This document shows positions 23,918 to 36,117 of a stretch of 64,000 bases of DNA, in pieces. The notes beneath the pieces are model-generated. The model was given only the letters and a program-made list of their open reading frames with translations. It did no database searches and was not told the origin of the DNA. The DNA is from Halegenticoccus soli. Lineage in GTDB: Archaea > Halobacteriota > Halobacteria > Halobacteriales > Haloferacaceae. How positions within the stretch are numbered: position 1 is the first letter of the stretch; every line of letters begins with the position of its first letter. The stretch covers positions 434,001 to 498,000 of the forward strand of contig NZ_PEND01000002.1 of assembly GCF_002844195.1 (NCBI RefSeq). The letters are read 5' to 3'. The position numbers and the translations under genes are program-made.

Positions 23918-25321
23918 TCAGCCGACGTTCGCGCTCGCGCCCCGGAAGAGCGCGTCGAGGATCTCCGGCGTCGTCGGGTGGTAGGCGCGGTCGGGGAGGT
24001 CGCGCACGTCGAGGCCGAGCTCGACGACGACCTGCATCGCCTTCGCCATCACGTCGGCGTGGTAGTGCAGCCCCTGATAGCCGAGTACGGCGCCGTCGTC
24101 GGCGTCGACGACCAGCGATGCCCGCCCGCGGGGGACGTTCTTCGTCTTGAACACGCCGTCGTCCTCGGCCTTCCGCGCGACGTGCACGTAGTCCAGTCCG
24201 GCCTCCTCGGCCGATTCGACGGAGTGGCCGACGCGGGCGTACGGGTAGACGCCGGCGGCCGAGAAGATCACGTGGTGGTGGACGTTCTCGTACGGCTCCG
24301 GCGGGTCGCCGCGGGCGTGCGCCAGGAGGTTCTCCGCCGCCCTGTACCCCTGCTCCTTCGCGACGTGGAGTATCGGCTCCTTGCCGTTTGCGTCGCCGAC
24401 GACGAACGTCCGCGGATCGTCGGTGGCCTGCATCGTGTCCGAAACCCAGCCGTCCCCCGGCGACAGCGACGTGTTCTCCAGCGCGAGGCTGCCGAGGTTC
24501 GGCCGACGCCCCGTGAACAGGAACAGCGCCTCGGCGTCGACGGCGCGCGGTTCGCCGTCCGCGTCGACGTGCAACCGGACGCCCGAGTCCGTCGCCTCGA
24601 CCGACTCTTCGTGCGTATTCGTGAGGATCTCGACGCCGAACTCCTCACGGTACAGCGACAGGAGTTCGTCGCCGTACTCGGGGTCAGCCTCGTCCAGCGG
24701 CCGTTCGTCGTGTTCGATCACCGTGAGATCCCCGACGCCGGCCTCGGCGAGGTACGGGACCATCTCCAGCCCGACGTAGCCGAAGCCCATCACCACGCCG
24801 GACTCGGGGAGGTCAGTCGCGTCGAGCACGTCCGCGCTCGTCCAGTAGTCCACCTCGTCCACCCCGGGGAGGTCCGGGACGTTCACCGTCGAGCCGGTGG
24901 CGACGACGACGTAGTCGGCCTCGAACGTGCGGTCGCCGGCGGCCACGACGCGGTCGTCGAGAAAGCGCGCGGTCCCGTGGACGAACTCTACGCCGTCGAG
25001 GTCGGCGAGCTGGTGGACCGCGTTGCGGCGGTGCTCGGCGAACGCGGCGACGTGTCGGTCCTTCGTGGCGACGACCTTCCCGAGATCCAGCGTCGGCGGG
25101 TCGCCCGAGAGCCGCGGGTCGTGGCGAACCTGGTACCGGTGCGCCGCGGCCGACAGCACCTCCTTCGAGGGCATGCAGCCGCGGAGGATACACAGTCCGC
25201 CGCCCGGCTCCCCGTCGTCGACGAGAGTGAGCCGATCTAACTCTTCCCCGACCCGTTCGCTCAGCGCTTCGGCCGCGGCCACACCGGCGCTCCCGTACGC
25301 GCCGACGATGACGACGTGCAT
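23918..25321 (-). CDS. FAD pyridine-nucleotide disulfide oxidoreductase (bis-gamma-glutamylcystine reductase candidate)
   Basis: 467 aa class I disulfide reductase. FAD motif GAYGSAGVAAAEAL; redox-active disulfide in GGGLCILRGCMPSK (C-x4-C); ATG stretch VVATGSTVNVP; NAD(P) motif MGFGYVGLEM; FAD/central VVGDANG; C-terminal HPTTPE catalytic His-Glu pair. Unlike lipoamide dehydrogenase genes it is not beside 2-oxoacid dehydrogenase genes. The GGGLCILRGCMPSK variant recalls the halobacterial bis-gamma-glutamylcystine reductase, which keeps gamma-glutamylcysteine reduced in place of glutathione. Plain dihydrolipoyl dehydrogenase or mercuric-reductase-like activities remain alternatives. Confidence 0.85.
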   Translation of the reverse strand: MHVVIVGAYGSAGVAAAEALSERVGEELDRLTLVDDGEPGGGLCILRGCMPSKEVLSAAAHRYQVRHDPRLSGDPPTLDLGKVVATKDRHVAAFAEHRRNAVHQLADLDGVEFVHGTARFLDDRVVAAGDRTFEADYVVVATGSTVNVPDLPGVDEVDYWTSADVLDATDLPESGVVMGFGYVGLEMVPYLAEAGVGDLTVIEHDERPLDEADPEYGDELLSLYREEFGVEILTNTHEESVEATDSGVRLHVDADGEPRAVDAEALFLFTGRRPNLGSLALENTSLSPGDGWVSDTMQATDDPRTFVVGDANGKEPILHVAKEQGYRAAENLLAHARGDPPEPYENVHHHVIFSAAGVYPYARVGHSVESAEEAGLDYVHVARKAEDDGVFKTKNVPRGRASLVVDADDGAVLGYQGLHYHADVMAKAMQVVVELGLDVRDLPDRAYHPTTPEILDALFRGASANVG

Positions 25322-25496
25322 ACGGGTACGTTTCGTCCGGGGGGATTAGCAGTTTTGCCGATCGGACGCGCCCTCCGCAGAGCCGAGTATCTCGCGCCCG
25401 GTTCGAACGCCGTCGGCTCACGGGGCGGGGGAACCGTCACTCGGCGTGGAAACCGTCGCTCGGAGGTGAAATCGTCGCTCGGAGGCGGGATGCCGG

Positions 25497-26315
25497 TCAG
25501 AGGTACGAGCTGTCCCACTCGTCGGCGCGGTGGGTGTTTCCGCACTCCGCACACTCCATCCGGCCCAGGTCGTCCATGTCCACGTCGAGCGACCCGCAGT
25601 TGCCGCAGAAGTACCCGTACGGCTCCTCGCGCCCCTCGTCCGTGTACGCGCGGTAGAAGACCGCCTCGGTTCCCGGCTCCCGCTCGTCGGCGGCGACGTA
25701 CACCCGCGTTCCGTCCTCGTCGGTGGCGGTCTCGGGCGGTTCGACGCCCTCGTCGTCGGACTCGTGGTCGGCTTCCCCCTCCGCGTCTCCGCCCTCCTGC
25801 GTCGACTCGTCGTCCTTCGGCCCCTCGCTCTCCGCTTCACCGGACTCGGCGTAGACGTGCTCGACGAACGTGTCGTCGCCGAGATCCGCCTCCCGATCGT
25901 CGATCCGCTCGAAACCCATGCGTTCGATGAAATCACCGCCGTCGGTGCTCTCCGCGAGGACGCTCGCCTGAACGTGTCTCGCCCCGCGCTCTGCGAGCGC
26001 GTCGACGGTTTCCTCGAACAGCCGGGTTCCGATGCCCTCGCCCCGGTGTTCGGGATCCACGAAGAGCCACCTGAGGTCGCCTCTCCCCTCGCCGAGATCC
26101 CCCTCGGCGACGCCGACGACCGTTCCGTCCTTCGCGGCGACGAGGAGCGTCGCGTCGGTCGCTTCCAGCTTCCGCTCGACGCTCTCGTCGCCGAACTGGT
26201 GGTCGATGATGCTGTCGATCTCCTGCGGACTGAGGGCGTACGACGTCGTCATCGAACTCCTCACGACCTCCCGTACCCGCGCGACGTCGTCCGGTTCCGG
26301 TTCGTAAATCTCCAT
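25497..26315 (-). CDS. GNAT N-acetyltransferase with acidic linker and C-terminal zinc ribbon
   Basis: 272 aa from ATG 26313-26315 (MEIYEPEPDDVARVREVVRS). Residues ~1-150 are a GNAT domain with the acetyl-CoA pyrophosphate loop in RGEGIGTRLFEETVDAL. A ~60-residue Glu/Asp/Ser linker follows, then a zinc ribbon with CGNC...CAEC at the C-terminus. Acetylates an amine of an unknown protein or small molecule; the ribbon may recruit nucleic acid or a protein partner. A longer in-frame upstream extension has no domain character and was rejected. Confidence 0.88.
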   Translation of the reverse strand: MEIYEPEPDDVARVREVVRSSMTTSYALSPQEIDSIIDHQFGDESVERKLEATDATLLVAAKDGTVVGVAEGDLGEGRGDLRWLFVDPEHRGEGIGTRLFEETVDALAERGARHVQASVLAESTDGGDFIERMGFERIDDREADLGDDTFVEHVYAESGEAESEGPKDDESTQEGGDAEGEADHESDDEGVEPPETATDEDGTRVYVAADEREPGTEAVFYRAYTDEGREEPYGYFCGNCGSLDVDMDDLGRMECAECGNTHRADEWDSSYL

Positions 26316-26579
26316 GGTGGTTCGTGGTTTGGCGGCGTGGCGTGGTCGAACCGCGGAGCGCGAGCGGTCGAGAACCGCTCCGGCGGTCGAGGGGATCGCT
26401 CCGCGTTGCGGTGCGCTTTCTCCGCGGGTGCAACGTCGGCCGTTGCGGCAATCAGTCTGGCGGCCGACCGCGTCACCCGATCGGCGCGTCCCTCGCTCGG
26501 ACCGCCGCCGTCGCGCCCGGCCTTCCGTCTCCCGCCGCCGCATCCTTCCGGATCTACCGCCGTCGCACCGACCCCCGGT

Positions 26580-27782
26580 CTACCGCCGTCGCGTCGCCAG
26601 CGCGGCGACGGCGAGCAGCGCGGCGACGGCGACGCCGATCCCGAATCCGGGGCTGTCGGTCTCCGTTTCCGACTCGTCGGCGGACTGCCCGCCGGAGTGT
26701 TCTCCCCCGGAGCCGTCAGTCGAGTTTCCGTTCTGACCCCGCTCCGCGCTTTGCACCGCCGCCTTCGCGTGCGGCCCGGAGTACAGGCCGAGCGAGCGCG
26801 ACGAGAAGTGCGTCACCGCCATGAGCGCGTTCACGGTCCCGTTCGGGCCGGTTTCGGCCACGACGTATCGCGGGGTGTCCCCGTCGACGGCGCCGCCGAG
26901 CGCGCTGTAGGAGGGGGACTCCTCGGCGAGTCTCCCGTCCACCGTGACCGCGAGCGAGTCGACGTCGAGGAGGGTCGGCGAGACGGTCGCGAGGACCAGC
27001 GTTCCCTCCTCCGTCTCCCGATCGACGGTCAGCTCCACGGCGCCCTCGCTCCGGTTCGTCACGTCGACCGTCGTCCCGCCGTCGTACGCGACGACGTCGG
27101 CGACCGTCTCGTTCCCCCGATCCGTCACGTACACCTCGGCGGCCACCGCCCCCTGTCGAATGTAGCTCTCCTGTTGCTCCTCGGCGGTTTCGCGCTCGTC
27201 GGCGTACGAGCGAACGACGAGCTGGTCGTCGCCGTCGATGTTCGCCACGACGCTCCCGCCCTCGACGGACACCTCGCCGTCGCCGACGACGAACACGGAC
27301 GCCCGCGTGCCGTTTTCGGTCGTCACGGAGGCCGCTCCGCCCTCGTACGCGACCTCGGCGCCCTCGCTGGCGTTGAGCTGCACGTACTGGCTGCGCCCTT
27401 CGCTGCGGACGACCATCACGCCGTGTTCGTTGTCGTGAACGCGGACCGTCGCCCCGCTCTCCGTGTTCAGCGTGGCGCCGGTGGCCGTCCGATCCGCCAG
27501 CGCGACGGGACTCCCCGAGAGCGGCGCGACCGACGACAGCGACGGCCCGATGTTGATGATGCCGCCGTTGTCGACCTCGCTTCTCGCCTGCACCCGAACC
27601 GACGACAGCAGCCGCTCCCCGCCGACGGTGTAATTCGTGACGCCGGTCGCGTCGGTGCCGATGGCGACGCGGGCGCCGTCGAACGACGCCGACCCGGCGC
27701 CGGGCTGCGACTGCGCCGTCGAGACGGGCGCGAAACCCGCCGTCGCGAGCAGCACAGTCATCGCTACTGCGAGGGCTCTCAT
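26580..27782 (-). CDS. PGF-CTERM surface protein
   Basis: 400 aa from ATG 27780-27782. The signal peptide is MRALAVAMTVLLATAGFAP...AQS. The body is rich in Val, Gly, Asp and Thr and looks like a long beta-helix or repeated beta-sandwich (many short V-x-V strands, N-glycosylation sequons NYT, NAS, NRS, NET). The C-terminus is a PGF-CTERM tripartite tail: SPGFG, a hydrophobic segment (IGVAVAALLAVAALA) and TRRR. This predicts processing by archaeosortase A and lipid anchoring to the cell surface. Function outside the cell is unknown; no archaeosortase gene is in the window. Confidence 0.88.
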   Translation of the reverse strand: MRALAVAMTVLLATAGFAPVSTAQSQPGAGSASFDGARVAIGTDATGVTNYTVGGERLLSSVRVQARSEVDNGGIINIGPSLSSVAPLSGSPVALADRTATGATLNTESGATVRVHDNEHGVMVVRSEGRSQYVQLNASEGAEVAYEGGAASVTTENGTRASVFVVGDGEVSVEGGSVVANIDGDDQLVVRSYADERETAEEQQESYIRQGAVAAEVYVTDRGNETVADVVAYDGGTTVDVTNRSEGAVELTVDRETEEGTLVLATVSPTLLDVDSLAVTVDGRLAEESPSYSALGGAVDGDTPRYVVAETGPNGTVNALMAVTHFSSRSLGLYSGPHAKAAVQSAERGQNGNSTDGSGGEHSGGQSADESETETDSPGFGIGVAVAALLAVAALATRRR

Positions 27783-28193
27783 CGGGTTCGACGCTCGGCG
27801 CTCTGCGGCGTATGCTTTCTGGCCACCTATCAACCGGATGACTCCCCGTCCCCGTCGTGGGGTGTCCGTTTGGGCCCGGAGCGAGCGGGGGTCGAGATCC
27901 GTCACGGCGTCGGGTGTGACGTACTGCTTGTACGGCGCCCCACCGCCTGACGCGGCTCGGGATCGACGAGGTGATCTACTGGTCGACGCTTCGCTCGCGG
28001 TCGCCACGCTCGCGACCGCCTGGGCGTTCTGGCCCGCCGCCGACCGGAAGCTGTTCCGCGTAGTCGACGCTCGTGTCCCTCATCATCGCCGCCGAAGACC
28101 GTCCCCGAGGAGCACTCCGAGTCCGCGCGGGTGTACGATCCGCAGAATCGGGATCCGATCCGCCTATTTTCGTCTCTAGGCGCCGCCTGGGCG
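27783..28193. other. 411-bp intergenic region without a supported gene
   Basis: Open frames exist on both strands but none has a convincing start, family resemblance or acidic composition. A + strand frame reads LLVDASLAVATLATAWAFW..., which might be a decayed membrane segment. The left part holds the promoter of the PGF-CTERM gene, the right part the 3' flank of kdgK. No hairpin stands out. Confidence 0.4.
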
Positions 28194-29147
28194 CTACCGT
28201 GCGATCTCGGCGGTCTCCTCGCCGAGCACTTCCTCGACCTCCTCGCGCGTGACGACGGCGACGTCGCCCGGGATCGTGCGCTTCAGGGCCGCCGTCGCCG
28301 CGCCGTACGCCAGCGCGTCGGTGACCGCGTCGCCGGCCAGGCGGCGCGCGAGGAACGCGCCGACGAACGCGTCGCCGGTGCCCACCGGGTCGACGGTCTC
28401 CGTCTCGAAGGCCTCCTGCTCGTAGATCGTCCCGTCGTTCCAGGCCAGCGCGCCGTCCTCGCCCCGCGTCACGACGACCGTCTCGAAGCCCCACTCCTCC
28501 GCGAGCGCGGCGGCGACTTCGTCGGCGTCGCCGTCGTAGCCGAGCACGTTCTCCGCGTCGCGGATCGCCGTCACCAGCACGTCGACGGACGGGAAGAGCC
28601 CCGTCAGCGTCTCCCGGGCCTCCTCGGGCGACCACAGCTTCGACCGGTAGTTCACGTCGAGCGCCGTCGTCGCGCCGCTCTCGCCGGCGACGTCGAGGAG
28701 TTCCGCGGTGGTCCCCGCCAGCGCGTCGGAGAGCGCCGGCGTGATGCCGCTCGTGTAGAAGGTCCGCGCCTCGCGGACGCGATCGAGCGGGAGCTCCGCG
28801 GCCGTCGCGGTCGTGACGGCGCTGTCCTCGCGGTCGTAGATCACGCGCGTCCCGCGCGGAGCGGTCCCCCGCTCGACGAAGTACAGCCCCTGCCTTCCGG
28901 CGTCGCTCCAGACGATCTCGGTCTCGACGCCGTTGCCGCGGAGCTCCCGGACGACCTTGCGCCCCAGCGCCGTGTCGGGGAGCTTCGACAGCCAGGTCGC
29001 CTCCGCGCCGAGCTGGGAGGCCGCGACGGCGACGTTGCTCTCCGCGCCCGCGGGGTAGACCGCGAGCTCGTCCGTCGCCTCCAGGCGGTTCGTCCCGGGC
29101 GGCGACAGGCGGAGCATCGTCTCGCCGAACGTGAGTACGTCGGTCAT
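28194..29147 (-). CDS. kdgK: PfkB-family 2-keto-3-deoxygluconate kinase
   Basis: 317 aa from ATG 29145-29147 (MTDVLTFGETMLRLSPPG). PfkB signatures 1 and 2 are present: AGAESNVAVAASQLGAEATWL early, and DPVGTGDAFVGAFLA with the catalytic Asp near the C-terminus. The start FGETMLRLSPPG is typical of KDG kinases rather than fructokinases. It phosphorylates 2-keto-3-deoxygluconate to KDPG in the haloarchaeal semi-phosphorylative Entner-Doudoroff pathway, which complements Azf upstream in the window. Substrate is inferred from family resemblance. Confidence 0.86.
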   Translation of the reverse strand: MTDVLTFGETMLRLSPPGTNRLEATDELAVYPAGAESNVAVAASQLGAEATWLSKLPDTALGRKVVRELRGNGVETEIVWSDAGRQGLYFVERGTAPRGTRVIYDREDSAVTTATAAELPLDRVREARTFYTSGITPALSDALAGTTAELLDVAGESGATTALDVNYRSKLWSPEEARETLTGLFPSVDVLVTAIRDAENVLGYDGDADEVAAALAEEWGFETVVVTRGEDGALAWNDGTIYEQEAFETETVDPVGTGDAFVGAFLARRLAGDAVTDALAYGAATAALKRTIPGDVAVVTREEVEEVLGEETAEIAR

Positions 29148-29378
29148 CGCTCCCTCCTTCGCGTGCGGGTAAATAGCATGTGTAGTGCAAAGCCGGAGCT
29201 GATATAAGTGCTGTTCGTTGTCAGGCGAGCGACTGCGCCGGGTTCCCGCGGGCGAAACGAGCCGGATCGCCGGCCCTGATGCCGGTGCGGAATCAGCCGG
29301 CTTCCGATCCGGCGTGTTCCGTCTCCCGATCGTCGGTCCGGGTCGGCGTTTTTGCCGCTCCGCGCCGTATCTCCGCGT

Positions 29379-30380
29379 ATGCCCCCGACGACGCACCTCG
29401 GCCTGACCGGGGACGTGATGCTGGGGCGGCAGGTCGACGCGCGACAGCGGACGCGGGACGTAGACGCCGTGTGGGGCGACGTGCTCCCCCGACTCCGATC
29501 CCTCGACGGGCTGTGCATCAACCTCGAGTGCTGCCTCTCGACCCGCGGCCGGCCGTGGACCCGGACGTACCGGCCGTTCCACTTCCGGGCCGATCCCGAC
29601 CGTGCGCTCGGCGCGCTGTCCGCCGCCGGCGTGGACTACTGCAGCCTCGCGAACAACCACCTGATGGACTACGGGCCGGACGCGCTCGCCGACACGCTCG
29701 ACGCGCTGGACGGCGCTGGGATCGCCCGGGCGGGCGCCGGGCGCACCCTCGCGGAGGCGCGCGAACCCGCCTCCCTCGCCGTCGATGGCCTCGACGTCGC
29801 GTTCGTCTCGTTCACCGACAACACGCCCGAGTACGCCGCGACGGCCGACTCGCCCGGAACCGCGCACGTCAGGTTCGACCTCGACGACCGGGAGTCGCGC
29901 CGCGCCGTGGAGGCGTCCCTGTCCGCCGCCCGCGGCGCCGACCCGGACCTCCTCGTCGCCTCCCTGCACTGGGGGCCGAACATGGTCACGGAACCGCCCC
30001 CGGCGTTCCGGCGGTTCGGCCGCTGGCTCGTCGATCGGGGCGTCGACGTCGTCCACGGCCACAGCGCCCACGTCTTCCAGGGGATCGAGGTGTACGGGGG
30101 CCGACCGATCGTCTACGACGCCGGCGACTTCGTGGACGACTACGTGGTCGACCCGGAGCTGCGAAACGACCGGAGCTTCCTGTTCGACCTTCGGATCGAC
30201 GGCGACGGTACGCCGGTCGAACTCCGCCTCGCGCCCGTCGAGATACGCGACTGCGCCGTCCACCTCGCGGGCGGGGAGGCCGCCGAGTGGTGTCGAGAGC
30301 GGATGCGGGAGCTGTCGGACGCGTTCGGAACGACGTTCGATCGGGAGGGCGAGGAACTGGTGCTTCGGATCGACGACTGA
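29379..30380 (+). CDS. CapA-family (metallophosphatase-like) protein
   Basis: 333 aa from ATG 29379 (MPPTTHLGLTGDVMLGRQVD). Family motifs: GDVMLGR at the start, NLECCLS, ANNHLMDYG, and the GHSAHVFQGIEVY...PIVYDAGDFVDDY block. In bacteria, CapA/PgsA is part of poly-gamma-glutamate export; haloarchaeal homologues lack a signal peptide, as here, and their role is unsettled. The metal-binding fold suggests hydrolase activity. The gene has no pgsBC neighbours. The stop is 45 nt before the convergent mutL stop. Confidence 0.85.
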   Translation: MPPTTHLGLTGDVMLGRQVDARQRTRDVDAVWGDVLPRLRSLDGLCINLECCLSTRGRPWTRTYRPFHFRADPDRALGALSAAGVDYCSLANNHLMDYGPDALADTLDALDGAGIARAGAGRTLAEAREPASLAVDGLDVAFVSFTDNTPEYAATADSPGTAHVRFDLDDRESRRAVEASLSAARGADPDLLVASLHWGPNMVTEPPPAFRRFGRWLVDRGVDVVHGHSAHVFQGIEVYGGRPIVYDAGDFVDDYVVDPELRNDRSFLFDLRIDGDGTPVELRLAPVEIRDCAVHLAGGEAAEWCRERMRELSDAFGTTFDREGEELVLRIDD

Positions 30381-30425
30381 TCGCGGCCGCGCGGAAGGTC
30401 GCCGGTCGGGGGTAAGGAGTCGGCT

Positions 30426-32881
<2,456 letters not shown>

Positions 32882-32885
<4 letters not shown>

Positions 32886-33304
32886 GGCTCCACCTCCGCC
32901 TCGACTTCCGCCTCCAGCGCCCGTTCGAGCGCCGCCCGCTGCTGCCGCGTCGAGAGCCGGTCGCCGATCGCCGCCTCCGGCTCCTCCCACACCCAGTCCG
33001 TGTGTTCGTCGCTCAGCGTCACGGTCCGGTCGTCGGCCGCGCAGCGGTAGACGACGGAAAAGCGCCCCTTCCCGCGGTCGTTCAGCCAGGCGGCGGTGTA
33101 CACGGGTGGGCCGACTTCGACCCCGAGGCCGGTCTCCTCGCGAACCTCGCGCAGCAACCCCTCGCGGACGGTTTCGTCGCGTCCGATGCGCCCGCCCGGG
33201 AACTCCCACGCGTCGTCACCGTCGCGGAGCAGCAGCACGTCGCCGCCGGGGCCGAACAGCGCCGCCTTCTGCGTGACCGTCGCGCGGAGGGGCTCGTCCG
33301 TCAT
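32882..33304 (-). CDS. NUDIX hydrolase (MutT-like)
   Basis: 140 aa from ATG 33302-33304 (MTDEPLRATVTQKAALFGPGG). The NUDIX box GGRIGRDETVREGLLREVREETGL fits G-x5-E-x7-RE-x-x-EE-x-G. It hydrolyses a nucleoside diphosphate linked to another moiety; candidates are oxidised dNTPs (8-oxo-dGTP) given the location. Its start overlaps the mutS stop (ATGA) and its stop overlaps the mutL start (GTGA), so the three genes are translationally coupled. The C-terminal tail EAEVEAEVEP is acidic. Confidence 0.93.
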
Positions 33305-36117
33305 CGGCCGTCTCCCCCCTCGTCGGCCAGCTTCGACTGCCACTCCTGCACCCGGGCCATCAGCTCGATCGGCGACACCTCGTTGACGTTCGTGCCGGCG
33401 AGGTCGGCGAGCACGCCGTCCGCGCCGTCGCCGTAGCGGTCGCGGAGGTCGTCGCTCGCCGACTCCCGGTCCGAAACCGAACCGGCTTCAGTCTCTGCGG
33501 CGCGGGTCGGGCGCGTTCCGTCGGGTCCGCCCGCGCCGTCCGCTCTGCCAGCGCCGTTCGTTCGGCTGCCGGCCGTCGCGCCGTCGCCGGCGGCCGGCTT
33601 GAAGCTCCCCGATCCGAGGTCGAACACGGCCTGCACCGGCTCGCCCTCGCCGCTTCCCTTCGCCTCGATGGCCTTCTCGGCGCGGAGCTTGTCGAGCACG
33701 TCCGCCGCCCGGTCGACCACCGGCTTCGGCACGCCCGCGAGGTCCGCGACGTGAATCCCGTAGCTCCTGTCGGTCGGTCCCTCCCGGACGGTGCGCAGGA
33801 ACGTCACCTCGCCGTCGCGTTCGTCCGCCGCGACGTGGACGTTCCGGACCCGCTCCAGGTGGTCCGCGAGCGTCGTCAGCTCGTGGTAGTGCGTCGCGAA
33901 GAGCGTCTTCGCGCGCACCTCGTTGTGCAGGTACTCCGTCGCGGCCCACGCGATCGAGATGCCGTCGTACGTCGACGTGCCGCGGCCCACCTCGTCGAGG
34001 ATGACGAGCGAGTCCTCGGTGGCCGAGTGGAGGATGTTCGAGAGCTCCTGCATCTCGACCATGAACGTCGAGCGCCCCTGCGCGAGCTCGTCGAGCGCGC
34101 CGACCCGGGTGTAGATGCCGTCGACGAGGCCGATCGTCGCCGACCGGGCCGGGACGAAGCTCCCCACCTGCGCGAGCAGCGTGATGAGCGCCGCCTGCCG
34201 CATGTACGTCGACTTGCCGCTCATGTTCGGCCCGGTGACGATGAGGAAGCCGCGGCCGCCGTCCGCACCCTCGGCGGCGCGCTCCGAACCGGCGGCGTCG
34301 CCGACCCCGTCCATGTGCAGGTCGTTCGGAACGAACTCCGTCGTCCGCTCGACGACCGGGTGGCGGCCGGCTTCGATGCGGAGCGGCCCGGGCTCCGTCA
34401 GCTCCGGCCGGACCCAGCTGTTGCCCGCCGCGTGCGCGGCGAGCGAGGCCAGCGCGTCGACCTCCGCGAGCGCCCGCCCCACGTCCTGCAGCAGGGCGGC
34501 CCGCTCCGCGACGCGTTCGCGGAGATCGCAGAAGAGCTCGTATTCGAGGTCGCCGCGGGACTCTTCGAGCCGCAGCACCTCGCGCTCGCGTTCCTCCAGC
34601 TCGTCGGTGACGTACCGCTTCGAGTTCTTCAGCGTCTTGATCTCCCGGAACTCCTCGGGCACCCGGTCGGCCTGCGACCGGCCGACCTGGATGTAGAATC
34701 CGTCCGTCTTGTTCCGGTCGACCGTCACGTGGTGGACGCCGTACCGCGACTTCACGCGCTCTTCGAGGGTGTCGAGCCACCGCTTCGCGTCCTCGTGGCG
34801 CTCGATGAGTTCGTCGAGGCCGTCGTCGTAGCCCCGCTCGAACAGCCCGCCCTGCGTCACGGTCTTCGGCGGATCCTCTGCGAGCGCGTCGGCGAGCTCG
34901 TCGCGCAGCTCGCGGGCGGCCTCTCGATCCGGTCGGTCGATCACCTCGGCGAGCGGCGAGTCGGCGAGTTCGGTCCCCTCGATCGCCTCCGCGAGCGCCG
35001 GGAGGATCGCGAGCGTGTCCCGGATCGACAGCAGGTCGTGCGCGCCCGCGCTCCCGCTGGCCGTGCGGCTCGCCAGCCGTTCGAGGTCGTACGCGCCGTC
35101 GAGCGCGTCTCGGACGCGCTTGCGAGCGAGGGCCGCCGACGCCAGCGCCTCCACGCAGTCCTGCCGCCGCTCGATCTCCGGCAGCGACCGCGTCGGGCGC
35201 GTCAGCCACTCCCGAAGCAGCCGGCCGCCGGGGCTCGTGACGGTGTGGTCGAGCGCGTCGAGCAGCGACCCCTCGCGCCGACCCTGCATCGTCTCCGTGA
35301 GTTCGAGGTTGCGCTGGGTCGTGGCGTCGAGTTCGACGTGGTCGCTCGTCCGGTACGCCTGCAGGCGGGTCATCGATCGGGCGACGCCGACGCCCGTCTC
35401 CTCGACGTACGACAGCGCCGCGCCGGCCGCCCGGACCGCGTCCTCGGCGTCGAGGCCGACGCTGTCGAGCGTCCGATCGCCGAACTGCTCGGTCAGGGCG
35501 TGCCGCGCCCGCCCGGGCGCGAAGCTCTCTGCGTCGTGCAGCGACAGCGACGCGTCGGTTCCCTCGCGGAGCGCCGCGAGGAAGCCGTCGTCGCTCCGGA
35601 GCGTCGGGCCGGGGAGGACCTCGACGGGGTCGAACCGGTACAGTTCGGCGTGCGCGTCGTTCTCGGTGTCGGCCGCCGTGACGAGAAACCGGCCGGTGGT
35701 GATGTCGGCGAAGGCGAGCCCGTACGTCCCGTCGTCGTCCCTGACGACGGCCGCGAGGTACTGCGCCTCGGCGTCGGTCGTCTCCAGGAGGGTGCCCGGC
35801 GTGACGACGCGCGTGATCGACCGGGCGAGGTCGCCGTCGTCGGTCTCGTACTGGTCCGCGACGGCGACCCGGTAGCCGCGCTCGACGAGGGCCTTGAGGT
35901 ACGGCGTCAGGTCGTCAACCGGGACGCCGGCCATCGGGTACGAGGAGCCGTGGGAGGACTTCTGCGAGACCTTGAGGTCGAGTTCCGTGCCGACCGTCTC
36001 GGCGTCGTCGGCGAAGAACTCGTAGAAGTCGCCGCACTGCATCGCCAGGAGGTCGGCGGCGGTCTCCTCCTTGAGGGCGAGGAACTGCCCGACGATCCCC
36101 TGTCCCTGTGCGCTCAT
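33301..36117 (-). CDS. mutS: DNA mismatch repair protein MutS
   Basis: 938 aa, full-length MutS1 type. The mismatch-reading Phe-x-Glu lies in CGDFYEFF (residues ~28-35), followed by connector, lever/clamp domains and the ABC ATPase with Walker A GPNMSGKST and DEVGRGTSTYDG. A composition-biased insertion (KPAAGDGATAGSRTNGAG...) lies between the ATPase and the C-terminal helical tail (NEVSPIELMARVQEWQSKL), a place where halophile proteins often carry acidic or Gly-rich extensions. First gene of the mutS-NUDIX-mutL unit; ATG 36115-36117. Confidence 0.97.
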   Translation of the reverse strand: MSAQGQGIVGQFLALKEETAADLLAMQCGDFYEFFADDAETVGTELDLKVSQKSSHGSSYPMAGVPVDDLTPYLKALVERGYRVAVADQYETDDGDLARSITRVVTPGTLLETTDAEAQYLAAVVRDDDGTYGLAFADITTGRFLVTAADTENDAHAELYRFDPVEVLPGPTLRSDDGFLAALREGTDASLSLHDAESFAPGRARHALTEQFGDRTLDSVGLDAEDAVRAAGAALSYVEETGVGVARSMTRLQAYRTSDHVELDATTQRNLELTETMQGRREGSLLDALDHTVTSPGGRLLREWLTRPTRSLPEIERRQDCVEALASAALARKRVRDALDGAYDLERLASRTASGSAGAHDLLSIRDTLAILPALAEAIEGTELADSPLAEVIDRPDREAARELRDELADALAEDPPKTVTQGGLFERGYDDGLDELIERHEDAKRWLDTLEERVKSRYGVHHVTVDRNKTDGFYIQVGRSQADRVPEEFREIKTLKNSKRYVTDELEEREREVLRLEESRGDLEYELFCDLRERVAERAALLQDVGRALAEVDALASLAAHAAGNSWVRPELTEPGPLRIEAGRHPVVERTTEFVPNDLHMDGVGDAAGSERAAEGADGGRGFLIVTGPNMSGKSTYMRQAALITLLAQVGSFVPARSATIGLVDGIYTRVGALDELAQGRSTFMVEMQELSNILHSATEDSLVILDEVGRGTSTYDGISIAWAATEYLHNEVRAKTLFATHYHELTTLADHLERVRNVHVAADERDGEVTFLRTVREGPTDRSYGIHVADLAGVPKPVVDRAADVLDKLRAEKAIEAKGSGEGEPVQAVFDLGSGSFKPAAGDGATAGSRTNGAGRADGAGGPDGTRPTRAAETEAGSVSDRESASDDLRDRYGDGADGVLADLAGTNVNEVSPIELMARVQEWQSKLADEGGDGR

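Noticed and set aside
27976-28179. Short frames on both strands in the gap left of kdgK
   Set aside because: No good start context, Arg/Gly/Ser-rich composition typical of antisense frames in GC-rich DNA, no recognisable domain.
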